From the NCBI GenBank assembly GCA_963841845.1, contig CAWJEG010000009.1:186001-250000 (forward strand): a DNA stretch of 64,000 bases, in the 5' to 3' direction. The DNA is from CAVVGZ01 sp963841845. Its GTDB lineage: Bacteria > Chloroflexota > Anaerolineae > Anaerolineales > Anaerolineaceae. Of the stretch, positions 9,109-17,972 are shown piece by piece (position 1 is the stretch's first letter; the number at the start of each line of letters is the position of its first letter). The position numbers and the translations under genes were made by a program. The notes beneath the pieces are model-generated. The model was not told the origin of the DNA. It worked only from the letters and a program-made list of their open reading frames with translations, and did not search any database.

Positions 9109-9811
9109 AAATGACAGCATAACAAAGGGCAGATTAGCCGGCAGGAAGCCCGGGGTCCATCTCAACGATATTGGGAAGAGCCAGGCTGTCAGGATAGCTG
9201 AAACCCTTTCGGATTTTTCAATTAAAACGATCTATAGCAGCCCATTAGAGAGGGCCATGGAAACCGCCAGGCCGACAGCCGATTTGAAGGGGTTACCCGT
9301 TCTCATTGCCCCGGGATTAATCGAAGCTGATTATGGCAGCTGGCAGGATCAATCTATAAAAACGCTGCGCAGGTTGAAATTGTGGAAACTGGTCCATGAA
9401 ACCCCAACGAAAGTTCGCTTTCCTGGAGGGGAGAGCATCCTGGAAATCCACGAACGGGTGGTTAAAGAAATTGATGGTTTGGCGGGAAATTATGGTGAAA
9501 AAGATGTTGTTGCAGTATTTTCCCATGCGGATATACTGCGCATAGCTATTGCCCATTACTTAAATATGCCGCTGGATGATTTCCACAGGCTGCAAATTGA
9601 TACGGCATCCATCACCGTATTGATCCTTTCCTCGGCGAAGCCGCGCCTGAGCCATATCAATCATCACCGATACAATAAAATTGGAAAAGCGCCAAAGCCA
9701 GGGAAGGGTAATCCTCCCTGTATGATTCTCCGTCATAGATGCGGAAGAGCTCCGCAAAAAACCTATCGGATCGGAGATGTCATTCTCCTGGATGTGCGAC
9801 GAAACGGATGA
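9077..9811 (+). CDS. histidine phosphatase (phosphoglycerate-mutase-like)
   Basis: The N-terminal LIRHGEN carries the phospho-accepting His. EADYGSW and the second catalytic His in VFSHADILR complete the active site, so it is a probable phosphatase of unknown substrate. Family similarity ends near residue 200. The last roughly 35 residues, including VILLDVR, are the frame of a broken rhodanese gene read through because a stop is missing. The true C-terminus is therefore uncertain. It overlaps rarA by 32 bases and is probably in the same operon. Confidence 0.85.
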   Translation: MTVFLLIRHGENDSITKGRLAGRKPGVHLNDIGKSQAVRIAETLSDFSIKTIYSSPLERAMETARPTADLKGLPVLIAPGLIEADYGSWQDQSIKTLRRLKLWKLVHETPTKVRFPGGESILEIHERVVKEIDGLAGNYGEKDVVAVFSHADILRIAIAHYLNMPLDDFHRLQIDTASITVLILSSAKPRLSHINHHRYNKIGKAPKPGKGNPPCMILRHRCGRAPQKTYRIGDVILLDVRRNG

Positions 9812-10040
9812 GACAGCCCTTGCGTCGCTCAAAATTCCCACAGATGTGTATCTCCCGATGAGCGAGATTACCAATAGACGGCTGGCAAACCTGCCGCAGC
9901 CTTCGGGTGGCAAGAGCAAAGATAATTGCCGTCATGTGCCACCATGGCAGCCGCAGCATGCTGGTCTGCCAGCGGCTCGACAAAATGGGCTGGAATCGGT
10001 TTACAATTTGAATGGCGGTATAGATGCCTATGCCAATTGA
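9722..10040 (+). pseudogene. rhodanese-domain protein, shattered by frameshifts
   Basis: A single-domain rhodanese can be read only by switching frames. VIDAEELRKK is in one frame from about 9739. GDVILLDVR is in another at about 9774-9800. DETDETALASLKIPTDVYLP is back in the first. The active-site loop MCHHGSRS, with its Cys, is in a third at about 9934-9957. The closing VYNLNGGIDAYAN is in the first again. At least four shifts are needed, one next to a run of six A. In-frame stops would end any single product early. A bidirectional terminator follows. Either a real pseudogene or locally poor sequence. Confidence 0.8.
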
Positions 10041-10078
10041 GTTGAATCAGGATTGGAATGTATTGAACTAATAATGAG

Positions 10079-10115
10079 AAAATCCGGAACTCAAATGGTT
10101 TAAGATCCGGATTTT
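10079..10115. terminator. bidirectional intrinsic terminator between rhodanese and ptsI
   Basis: AAAATCCGGA (10079-10088) pairs with TCCGGATTTT (10106-10115): a ten-base stem with A-run and T-run flanks, suited to stop transcription from both convergent genes. Confidence 0.8.
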
Positions 10116-10180
10116 ATTTCATACTAACCTGGCTTACGATCTTAATTCAAAATCAGCAAATATCCATTTTTCGATTAATT

Positions 10181-11885
10181 TCAACCATATAATTCTTTAC
10201 TGCAGCGATGGAAGGAAGGGTCAGTGCCTCGACTGGCAATTTTTTCACACTCCGCTTTATTCAGCATGCGCATCAGGTACTTTATGCATGGAACTGAAGT
10301 ATGTGCCATGCTGAATTCGTCAAGACCCAACCCGAGCAGGAGTGGTGCTGCCAATTCATCTCCGGCCATTTCCCCGCATAGCCCAACCCATTTTCCTTTA
10401 GCATGTGCATCCTGGATGGTTTTATTGATCAGCCGGATAACGGCAGGGTGGATATGGACTGGCGAGGTTTGCCACGCGTTCATTGCCACGGTCAACTGCC
10501 GTGGTGTACTGGGTTAGATCATTGGTCCCAATACTGAAGAAATCGACATAATCGGAAATTTCGCTGACCAGCATCACAGCAGAAGGTACTTCCACCATGA
10601 TTCCATATTGTAATTTTTCCGGGACTGGTTTGCCCTCTTTGATCAGATCTCCCTTCACTTTTTCCAGCATTTGCCGGGCACTGATAACTTCTTCAAGGTT
10701 GGAAATCATTGGAATCATGATGCGCAGGTCTGTTTTTTCTCCTGCCTGAAGCAGGGCAGACAGCTGCTGCTCCAGCACTTCCGGACGTTCACTCATGATT
10801 CGTATGGCGCGCCATCCCAGGAAAGGGTTGTCTTCTTTTTGAAGTCCAAGGTAGGGCACGTTCTTATCACCGCCGATGTCCAGTGTTCGGACAACAACGG
10901 GGCGGTCGCCCATCACCTCAAAGATTTCCTTGTAGATTTTAATCTGTTCATCTACTGTCGGCAGGGCGGTACGGTCCATATAGAGGAATTCTGTCCGTAA
11001 TAATCCAACGCCTTCCGCACCATACTCTACCGAAATCCTGGCATCATCTGCACTGCCAATATTGGATACAATCTCCACTTCAAACCCATCTGTTGTTACC
11101 GCGGGTTCATGCGCTGAAGCCAATTGGATTACCCACACATCCTCAATTTCTTGCTGATTTTTCTTGGCTGTACGGATTTCATTTTCATCCGGCTTGATGA
11201 TAACGGTCCCATCTCCTCCATTAATTATCAGGATGGAATCTTCCTCAATATCATCCAATACGAAAGGGGCACTGACAATGGCTGGAACACCCAGGCTGCG
11301 CGCCATGATGGCCACATGCGAGGTAGGTCCACCTTTCACTGTACAAAAACCCAGGATGACTTTCTTGTCAAATTGGACTGTATCGGAAGGGTACAACTCG
11401 TCGGCGGCGATTACCACCGGGAAGGGCGGATTGGTATTTTGTCCTTTTCCGGTACCAGACAGGGATTGGATAATCCTGCGCCCGACATCCTGGATATCCT
11501 GGGCACGTGCCTGGAAATATTCATCCGCCAGGGCAAGCAGCATATTGGCATAATATTCGACACCTTCCTGTACCGCTGCCTCAGCATTTATCCTCTTTTC
11601 ACGGATGATCTTTTTTACTGTATCAATAAATTCCGGATCCTCCAATACCATCGCATGGGCCTGAAAAATAGCAGCCTCTTCCTCTCCAACCATCGCCAGG
11701 GTGCGTATATGCAAGTCTTCCAACTGTTTTTTAGACTCCTGGAGGGCAGTGTCAAGACGCAGTTGCTCTGTGATGGGATCGCTGTCCGAAATAGTTCTAA
11801 CTTCTACTTTTATTGGCCGGTAAATCCAAACAGGGCCTATTGCTATACCAGGTGATGCACCAATCCCTTTTACAATAGTAGACAT
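10181..11885 (-). CDS. ptsI: PTS Enzyme I (phosphoenolpyruvate-protein phosphotransferase), frameshifted
   Basis: Transfers phosphate from PEP to HPr. The N-terminal half has the phospho-His motif GGPTSHVAIMARS. The C-terminal PEP-binding TIM barrel has IGTNDLTQYTTAVDR. The frame breaks after VANLASPY near base 10455. The rest (HPAVIRLI ... LCGEMAGD ... GLDEFSM) continues in a second frame to 10181. Removing one C in the ATCCACC stretch restores about 567 residues, the normal family length. As written, the product stops at 487 residues and lacks the end of the PEP-binding domain. It could be a sequencing error or a recent inactivation. Its ATG lies one base beyond the ptsH stop. Confidence 0.9.
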
Positions 11886-11886
11886 T

Positions 11887-12156
11887 TTATGCCCCTTCGC
11901 CGAAATTGCTCTCGATTAATTCAGTCAGTGCTATTAAAGCCTGATCAGAGTCTTCTCCTTCAGCTTTGATGGTGATGTTTGCCCCTTGATTTGCACCCAA
12001 TGTTAGTATCGAGAGAATACTCTTGGCGTTGACGTCCTTTTCGCCAAATGCTACACGGATATCAGATTTGAACTGGTTGGCAGTTTTAACAAAAACAGAT
12101 GCTGGCCTGGCATGGAGTCCGGATGGATGTTGAACGGTAAGATTTACTTCAGGCAT
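11887..12156 (-). CDS. ptsH: PTS phosphocarrier HPr
   Basis: An 89-residue HPr with the active-site His15 in GLHARPA and the regulatory Ser46 in AKSILSIL. It accepts phosphate from Enzyme I at His15. Ser46 is the residue phosphorylated by HPr kinase in Firmicutes-type regulation. No HPr kinase or Enzyme II gene is in this window, so the final acceptor is unknown. It starts behind a strong GAGGAGG site and its own promoter, and forms an operon with ptsI. Confidence 0.97.
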   Translation of the reverse strand: MPEVNLTVQHPSGLHARPASVFVKTANQFKSDIRVAFGEKDVNAKSILSILTLGANQGANITIKAEGEDSDQALIALTELIESNFGEGA

Positions 12157-12191
12157 AATTCATTCCTCCTCTTCCGAAAATTATTGAATTA

Positions 12192-12221
12192 ATTATACAA
12201 GATTATGATTAATATGATCAA
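12192..12221 (-). promoter_or_regulatory. promoter of ptsH-ptsI
   Basis: On the minus strand, TTGATC (12216-12221), an 18-base spacer and TATAAT (12192-12197), about 36 bases before the ptsH start. Confidence 0.65.
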
Positions 12222-12267
12222 TTAATTGTAATGCGTTCAATTGTTGATACACGATCCTCACAAGATC

Positions 12268-13488
12268 TCAGGGAGAAAAGACGGGTTCCTGTTTTTGTTT
12301 TAACGCCAGCCAGTATGTTCCCAGCATTCCGGATATCCCGCAGAAAAATGCAAATATTATAAACATAGTCTCCATGCCAAACGAGGCTGCTAGAATACCC
12401 CCCAACCAGGGGCCAATGAACATGCCAATGGAATAAATTGTCTGATGTAATCCCATGGCAGTTGAGCGCTCATAATTTTGCACGTGTTCAATACTCATTC
12501 CCATCAGGGTTGGGTAGGTGAGACCAGATGCCAGTCCTGCGATCAACTGTGCAACAAAAATAATGGCGAATGTTTTTGCCTGCGATGCGATGATTAAACT
12601 CAATGCCAGGAGAATGAAACCGATAAATGTAAAGATTACCGGTTTTATTTTTTTTACTATAAAAGAAACAGAAAAATTGCCAATCATAAACACCAAGAGA
12701 TACATACTGACCAGCAGGCTGATCATAACCTCTGATGCGCCGAGGTTGCGGGCTACAATGGGAAAAAAGCTGTATGGTCCTGCCCAGATCATTAATTGGG
12801 TGATTGCATCCAATATGGATGGGAGCATGACGTCATAGCGGTTGGCCAGGATTTTTAGACCATCCAATGAAATTTTCATCCTGGCTCTTTTTGGTTCTTT
12901 AATGAGTAAAACTGCCAGCAAGGCTGCTCCAGCAGATACAATTGCCAGGTTAAATGCAAGCTGATAACCGCCAATTTGGTTCAGCGTGCCTGTAGAGGCA
13001 GTTGCCAGCACTCTTCCAGTGGAGTTTATGGCTGTGAGCAAGGCAGTAGCCTGCACTGCCTGGGCTGGTGGAAACAGATTACTGAAGGCAACCACCAGGG
13101 GGACCCATGTAGCAGCTGCCACACCAGTAAACGACCTTCCAACAAGCAGCATGAATGAATTCTGAGCCTGTCCCATCAGAAGGGCGCCAGCTGCGGAGAA
13201 AATATAACCGGTGATTATAAATGGCTTGTATTTTCCCAGCCAATCCGAGCCGATGCCCATTGGCAAGCGTATTAGTCCCTGCCACAACCCGTACATGGAT
13301 AGGATTGTTCCAACAACTACCAGGTTACCGGCAATGCCCTGGATGTAGATGGGAAGGGTCGGCATGTAGATATACATGGAAATCCAATAGAAAAAAACAG
13401 AGATGGAATACAAAATTACAAGTTTTCGGTTGGATTGCGCCCCGGTGGGATTTTCCCTACTTGGATCCTGGATGGGTGTGGTTGTCAT
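12268..13488 (-). CDS. major facilitator superfamily transporter
   Basis: A 406-residue protein with about twelve hydrophobic segments in two sets of six, separated by a charged loop near residues 198-215 (KEPKRARMK). The first cytoplasmic loop has the MFS motif-A-like GIGSDWLGKYK. Such proteins export drugs or move small solutes; the substrate cannot be told. The gene stands alone and is transcribed away from the structured intergenic region at 13.5-13.9 kb. The N-terminal 20 residues are polar and cytoplasmic. Confidence 0.9.
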   Translation of the reverse strand: MTTTPIQDPSRENPTGAQSNRKLVILYSISVFFYWISMYIYMPTLPIYIQGIAGNLVVVGTILSMYGLWQGLIRLPMGIGSDWLGKYKPFIITGYIFSAAGALLMGQAQNSFMLLVGRSFTGVAAATWVPLVVAFSNLFPPAQAVQATALLTAINSTGRVLATASTGTLNQIGGYQLAFNLAIVSAGAALLAVLLIKEPKRARMKISLDGLKILANRYDVMLPSILDAITQLMIWAGPYSFFPIVARNLGASEVMISLLVSMYLLVFMIGNFSVSFIVKKIKPVIFTFIGFILLALSLIIASQAKTFAIIFVAQLIAGLASGLTYPTLMGMSIEHVQNYERSTAMGLHQTIYSIGMFIGPWLGGILAASFGMETMFIIFAFFCGISGMLGTYWLALKQKQEPVFSP

Positions 13489-13565
13489 GCAGTGACGCCG
13501 CCTGGTAGGTGTTAGAATGAGGTTACGAGTATTTCATCCGGTATTGGATATAGTATACTTCCTAA

Positions 13566-13860
13566 AATGACAAATTTGTGCATCCAGCCCTTGTCATAAT
13601 TCTTGCTGGATAGCATGATGGTTGATGCAATAGAATTTGTGTGGTGCGTCTGCTGGGTTGGATGAAAAGGAATCCGGTTTGATCCCCAGAGGGCGGTTGA
13701 TCGTGGAATAAGATTAGCAGTTGAGTTTCCCGCCAGCGATGCCTCTTATGGGACCAACCAGGATGAATTGGATAAATCCTGGGCGTGAATCGCTGATACC
13801 GGATGAACGACAGGCCAAGCCTCCTGACGGAAGGTTGTTCCGGGTGGCACGTCCGCTTAA
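13566..13860 (+). ncRNA. candidate structured RNA or leader of unknown class
   Basis: This non-coding stretch contains many consistent helices. An outer stem pairs CAAATT/TGCATC (13571-13584) with GATGCA/AATTTG (13624-13639). A hairpin spans 13649-13690. A perfect 7-base stem pairs CAGCGAT (13734-13740) with ATCGCTG (13789-13795). It encloses a second 7-base stem, CCAGGAT (13758-13764) with ATCCTGG (13776-13782). A stem pairs 13798-13811 with 13834-13845. TATACT at 13554-13559 could be a -10 box, but no good -35 was found. I could not match it to T-box, RNase P, tmRNA, SRP, SAM, cobalamin, FMN or glycine RNAs. Structure was inferred by eye. Confidence 0.4.
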
Positions 13861-13906
13861 GGGATTCTCCATGCATTATTATTCCGGCTAACGCAATTCG
13901 ACATGC

Positions 13907-15721
13907 ATGGACCAGAATAAATACGAAATTTATCGGTATGGACTGATGGGCAAAAAATTCGAAGAAATGACAACAGGAACGAATGAGTCTGCTTTTCTGC
14001 CGACGACGCCTTCCGAGATGGAGAGGCGCGGCTGGTCGGAACTGGATGTCATCTTAATCAGCGGGGACAGCTATATTGACAGCCCGTATATGGGGACATC
14101 GGTAATCGGGCGAATACTGGAAAACGCTGGCTGGCGGGTAGGGGTGATTGCCCAACCCGATATCCAGTCTGAAGCGGATATTTCCCGCCTGGGGGAACCA
14201 AGGCTTTTCTGGGGTGTGTCCGGCGGCAGTGTGGATTCCATGGTCTCCAATTACACCGCCAGCAATAAGAAACGCAGGCAGGACGATTATACTCCCGGAG
14301 GAGTCAACAACCGCCGGCCAGACCGGGCAGTAATTGCCTACTCAAATCTCATCCGGCGTTATTTCAAGAATACCCGCCCAATTGTCCTGGGTGGAATGGA
14401 GGCCTCCCTGCGCAGGATTGCTCACTATGATTACTGGTCTGATTCTGTGCGCAGGTCGATCCTCTTTGATTCTAAAGCCGATTTTCTGCTGTACGGAATG
14501 TGCGAAAAATCGGTTCTTGAACTGGCACGGGTGCTTCAGGATGGAAAAGACCCATTAACTATAAAAGGTTTGGGTTATATAGGCAGGGAAGCTCCTGAGA
14601 AATATATCGAACTACCTTCTTACGATGCTGTTACCGTGGATAAAAATGCCTTCATTGATATGTTCCATTTGTTTTATGCCAACAACGATCCGATGACTGC
14701 AAGAGGCTTGTACCAAAAGCACGGGGACCGTTTCCTGGTTGAGAATCCCCCGGCCGATTTTCTTTCCCAGGAAGAAATGGATGCGGTCTATGCGCTGCCT
14801 TTCCAACGCGCCCAACACCCCTATTATGAACGCCAGGGTGCAGTACGGGCATTGGAGACAATCCAGTTCTCAATTAATACCCACCGCGGCTGTTATGGCG
14901 AATGCAATTTCTGCTCAATTGCTGTTCATGAGGGGCGCACAGTACGCTGGAGGAGTGCGGAATCAATATTGGATGAAGCAAAAAAACTGACCAGCATGCC
15001 AAATTTCAAAGGATATATACAGGATTTGGGTGGTCCAACTGCCAACATGTATGGATTCGAGTGCCGTAAAAAGCTCTCCAGCGGAGCATGCCCGGACAAG
15101 CGCTGCCTCTTCCCGGAAATCTGCCCGGCACTAAAACCGGACCACAGTAAGCAAGTGGAACTTCTCCGGCGCATTCGCCGGCTGCCCGGGGTAAAAAAGG
15201 TATTTGTCTCATCGGGAATCCGCTACGACATGGTGCTGGCTGACCGGGCACATGGCCAGGAATATCTAAAAGAAATTGTTGACCACCACGTTTCAGGCCA
15301 GTTGAAGATTGCCCCCGAGCACAGCCAGCCAGCCGTCCTGGAGAAAATGGGAAAATCAGGACCCAAGGATTTAATCGAATTCAAAAATTCTTTCGACAGG
15401 TTATCCGCCGGGATTGGAAAAAAGCAGTTCCTCACTTATTACCTGATTGCTGCCCATCCGGGCTGCACAGAGGCGGATATGCGCCAGCTGAAAAAGTTCG
15501 CCAGCCAGGAATTAAAAATTTCACCGGAACAGGTCCAGATCTTTACACCCTTGCCATCCACCTATTCCGCCCTGATGTACCACACTGGACTGGACCCATT
15601 TACGCGCCAGCCAATATTTGTTGAGAAAAACCTGCAGCGCAAGCAGCGCCAGAAGGATCTGGTTGTTGGGAAGCCCGGTGGAATTAATCCGAAATCCAGA
15701 AAGACGTCTCGAAAGATGTGA
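13907..15721 (+). CDS. YgiQ-family radical SAM protein
   Basis: A 604-residue protein with the YgiQ N-terminal region (DVILISGDSYIDSPYMG) and a central radical SAM domain. The 4Fe-4S cysteines are in GCYGECNFCSI near residue 328. The C-terminal half has further conserved cysteines and the IAPEHSQP region. The reaction of the family is not established. The N-terminus is about 20 residues longer than usual. An internal ATG at 13967 (MTTGTNES) is an alternative start, and neither has a strong ribosome site. It lies immediately downstream of the structured intergenic region, which may be its leader. Confidence 0.9.
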   Translation: MDQNKYEIYRYGLMGKKFEEMTTGTNESAFLPTTPSEMERRGWSELDVILISGDSYIDSPYMGTSVIGRILENAGWRVGVIAQPDIQSEADISRLGEPRLFWGVSGGSVDSMVSNYTASNKKRRQDDYTPGGVNNRRPDRAVIAYSNLIRRYFKNTRPIVLGGMEASLRRIAHYDYWSDSVRRSILFDSKADFLLYGMCEKSVLELARVLQDGKDPLTIKGLGYIGREAPEKYIELPSYDAVTVDKNAFIDMFHLFYANNDPMTARGLYQKHGDRFLVENPPADFLSQEEMDAVYALPFQRAQHPYYERQGAVRALETIQFSINTHRGCYGECNFCSIAVHEGRTVRWRSAESILDEAKKLTSMPNFKGYIQDLGGPTANMYGFECRKKLSSGACPDKRCLFPEICPALKPDHSKQVELLRRIRRLPGVKKVFVSSGIRYDMVLADRAHGQEYLKEIVDHHVSGQLKIAPEHSQPAVLEKMGKSGPKDLIEFKNSFDRLSAGIGKKQFLTYYLIAAHPGCTEADMRQLKKFASQELKISPEQVQIFTPLPSTYSALMYHTGLDPFTRQPIFVEKNLQRKQRQKDLVVGKPGGINPKSRKTSRKM

Positions 15722-15813
15722 TAAATGAAACGAGAAATCCCGATGTTTTCAGTGATTTCTGTGGGAGTGTTGAGGCTCGCACTTTCGCCCCTGGATTTGG
15801 GGGTTTGAGCGGG

Positions 15814-16011
15814 TTATTTTTTCTCTTCCACCCTGGAACGCCCAAGCCAATAGCCATATATAATACCGGCTAACCCAAGGGCTATCCCAGCAAGTTGCGC
15901 CGAGTTTATGCCAGGGTATGAGCCAATTCCAATCCAGTCGGCCGCCAGAGACAGGACAAAAAGGACCCCGCCAGCTGTCATCAGGACAAGGCTGATTGTT
16001 TTCCTTGACAT
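15814..16011 (-). CDS. small two-helix membrane protein
   Basis: A 65-residue protein with two predicted membrane helices (about residues 7-29 and 38-56) and a charged C-terminal tail (RSRVEEKK). No family was recognised. A clear GAGGAGG ribosome site stands just before the ATG, so it is likely translated. It is convergent with the YgiQ gene and has no operon partner. Confidence 0.65.
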   Translation of the reverse strand: MSRKTISLVLMTAGGVLFVLSLAADWIGIGSYPGINSAQLAGIALGLAGIIYGYWLGRSRVEEKK

Positions 16012-16577
16012 GGTTTCCTCCTCTGTTGATTAAAATTATATTAACACAATTTTAAAACCAAAAGTAGTAAATCCTATGGATTTATCGAAATAATATTTAA
16101 TTGATAGTTTTATCCACATTTTGCCCAAATTTTAGATTTGAATCACTATTCAATAAACGCATTGTGCAGTATGTACCTGTGGTATATACAGCGAAATTTA
16201 CGAGGTACCCCTGATTACTAAAAAAAACCGTACCATATGGTTATGGATGGGGTATAAATTTCAATGGCACCCAGATTTAAGCCGATGATCCCAGCATTTC
16301 ATATTCCCTCCTGGAAAAATCGAATTATTTAATAGATATAATAAGAAGAAAACCACAGCTATTTTATACCAGGTAATTGGTAAAATCGAATTGGTCTCCA
16401 GTGGTCAGATCTATCGGTTTGAAATAAGAGGCCAGGATTTATAGCTCAATAACATTGAAGAAGATTATATTCACTACACGCTGGTTTCTGTTAGATTTAC
16501 ACGAGGCGAAATAATTTATTCCAGGCACTCACAGATAAACATCTTATATATTTGACTTTTGAATCTTTTAAAGGGAA
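16012..16577. other. 566-base AT-rich intergenic region, nothing recognised
   Basis: No frame longer than about 40 codons, no clear gene relic, hairpin terminator or RNA gene was seen. It separates two divergently transcribed genes and should hold their promoters, but no consensus pair stood out. Confidence 0.5.
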
Positions 16578-17504
16578 ATGATAATTATGGAAAATACCCC
16601 GGATCATCCAATTAACCTCACCCGTTATGCCTGGCTGTCCATTGCGGCAGCAATTGTTACAATAACCCTGAAAGCCACGGCTTATACACTCACAGGTTCG
16701 GTCGGTATGCTGTCTGATGCTCTGGAATCGTTGGTAAACCTGGCAGCCGCAATTGTCGCCTTGATCTCGCTCAGGATTCTCATACGCCCTGCAAACGATG
16801 AATTTACCTTTGGTTTCTCGAAGGTTGAATATTTCTCCAGCGGGTTCGAGGGGGGAATGATTCTTCTTGCTTCGGTCAGCATCATCATCAGCGCTCTGCC
16901 GCGCCTAATAAATCCGGTTCCATTGGAGCAGGTGGGACTTGGCCTGCTTATCTCAGTAATTGCTTCGCTGATCAATCTTGGTGTGGCACTGGTATTGATG
17001 CGCGCCGGAAAACGTTACAACTCAATTACCCTGGAAGCGGATGCACGACATCTGATGACTGATGTATGGACCACCGGCGGTGTATTAATTGGTGTTGCTC
17101 TTGTATCAATGACAGGCTTCCTGCGCCTGGACCCGCTGATCGCGTTGGCAGTTGCAGCCAACATCCTGTTTACTGGATATCATTTACTTGTCCGTTCTGG
17201 CCGGGGGTTGATGGATGTCTCTTTACCCGCCGAGGAGGTAACAGAGGTTAAGACAATCCTGGATTCTTTTCAAACCGAAGGAGTTCGCTACCATGCACTG
17301 CGCTCCCGCCAGGCAGCTGCGCGCAAATTCCTGGTTGTGCATCTTCTCGTTCCGGGAAATTGGACGGTTCGGCAGGGTCACCAGGTTGCAGAGCAGATAG
17401 AAACCCAGGTTATCAAGGCAATCCCAAATTCCAATATTGCTACACACATAGAACCGATTGAGGATCCCATCTCCCAGGATGACATCAACCTGTATAGGGG
17501 GTAA
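16578..17504 (+). CDS. cation diffusion facilitator (CDF) metal exporter
   Basis: A 308-residue inner-membrane protein with six predicted helices and a cytoplasmic C-terminal domain from about residue 215. Metal-site signatures are visible: SDALESLVN in helix 2 and HLMTDVWTTGG (H-x3-D) in helix 5. By family it exchanges Zn, Fe, Co, Cd or Mn for protons; the metal cannot be assigned. The start at 16578 follows GGGAA, and ATG 16587 is an alternative. It is a single-gene unit. Confidence 0.93.
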   Translation: MIIMENTPDHPINLTRYAWLSIAAAIVTITLKATAYTLTGSVGMLSDALESLVNLAAAIVALISLRILIRPANDEFTFGFSKVEYFSSGFEGGMILLASVSIIISALPRLINPVPLEQVGLGLLISVIASLINLGVALVLMRAGKRYNSITLEADARHLMTDVWTTGGVLIGVALVSMTGFLRLDPLIALAVAANILFTGYHLLVRSGRGLMDVSLPAEEVTEVKTILDSFQTEGVRYHALRSRQAAARKFLVVHLLVPGNWTVRQGHQVAEQIETQVIKAIPNSNIATHIEPIEDPISQDDINLYRG

Positions 17505-17972
17505 CAGACCTGCAACAACGATAGTCGAAAATCTGGTCATCAGGCGATAATCAGCACTATACCAAACAAAAATATCCGGTTACCAATATTCTGGACCAGG
17601 AATTCCATTCTTATAATGCCTAACCATTTTATTTAATATTTTGGATGTGTCAGGCACCTGCTGGCAGGGGTATTTTTTCTAATGGTTTCCTTGTTCATTA
17701 CCTGAAAAATAGAATCTCAATTCAATTTGAATTTATCAGGGATCTATTTAAGTCCATCCTATTTCATTGCAATTCCCAATAAATTCTCGATGGGTTATAT
17801 GAGATTATTAGTTTAGATTTATTTTCAGGTGGACAGTATTTTCATACGAGTACTGCTCTGCGGCCTCACCAATATTGGTAAGATGACATTTCAATCAGAT
17901 AAACAGCCTGGATGTAATAGTAGTAATATATAGATATATCGGATTGGACTTTAAAAGAAAGAGGAGCGAAAA
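17505..17972. other. 468-base intergenic region with a 12-base palindrome
   Basis: No coding frame was seen. It contains the perfect palindrome ACCAATATTGGT at 17868-17879, about 95 bases before the hemerythrin start, and a short CAGTA/TACTG inverted repeat just before it. A weak CCTG/CAGG hairpin followed by TTTTTT near 17655-17680 could end the upstream transcript. Confidence 0.4.

Noticed and set aside
11124..11855. A 243-codon plus-strand frame
   Set aside because: It lies antisense inside ptsI, whose motifs are intact; it is a shadow.
13838..13856. T-box motif (GGGTGGCAC) before the YgiQ-type gene
   Set aside because: The ACC that must follow GGTGGC in a T-box is missing, and there is no following terminator or stem I element.
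13562..13876. A 104-codon minus-strand frame
   Set aside because: Composition is unlike the neighbouring proteins, there is no ribosome site, and the interval is better explained by RNA-like helices.
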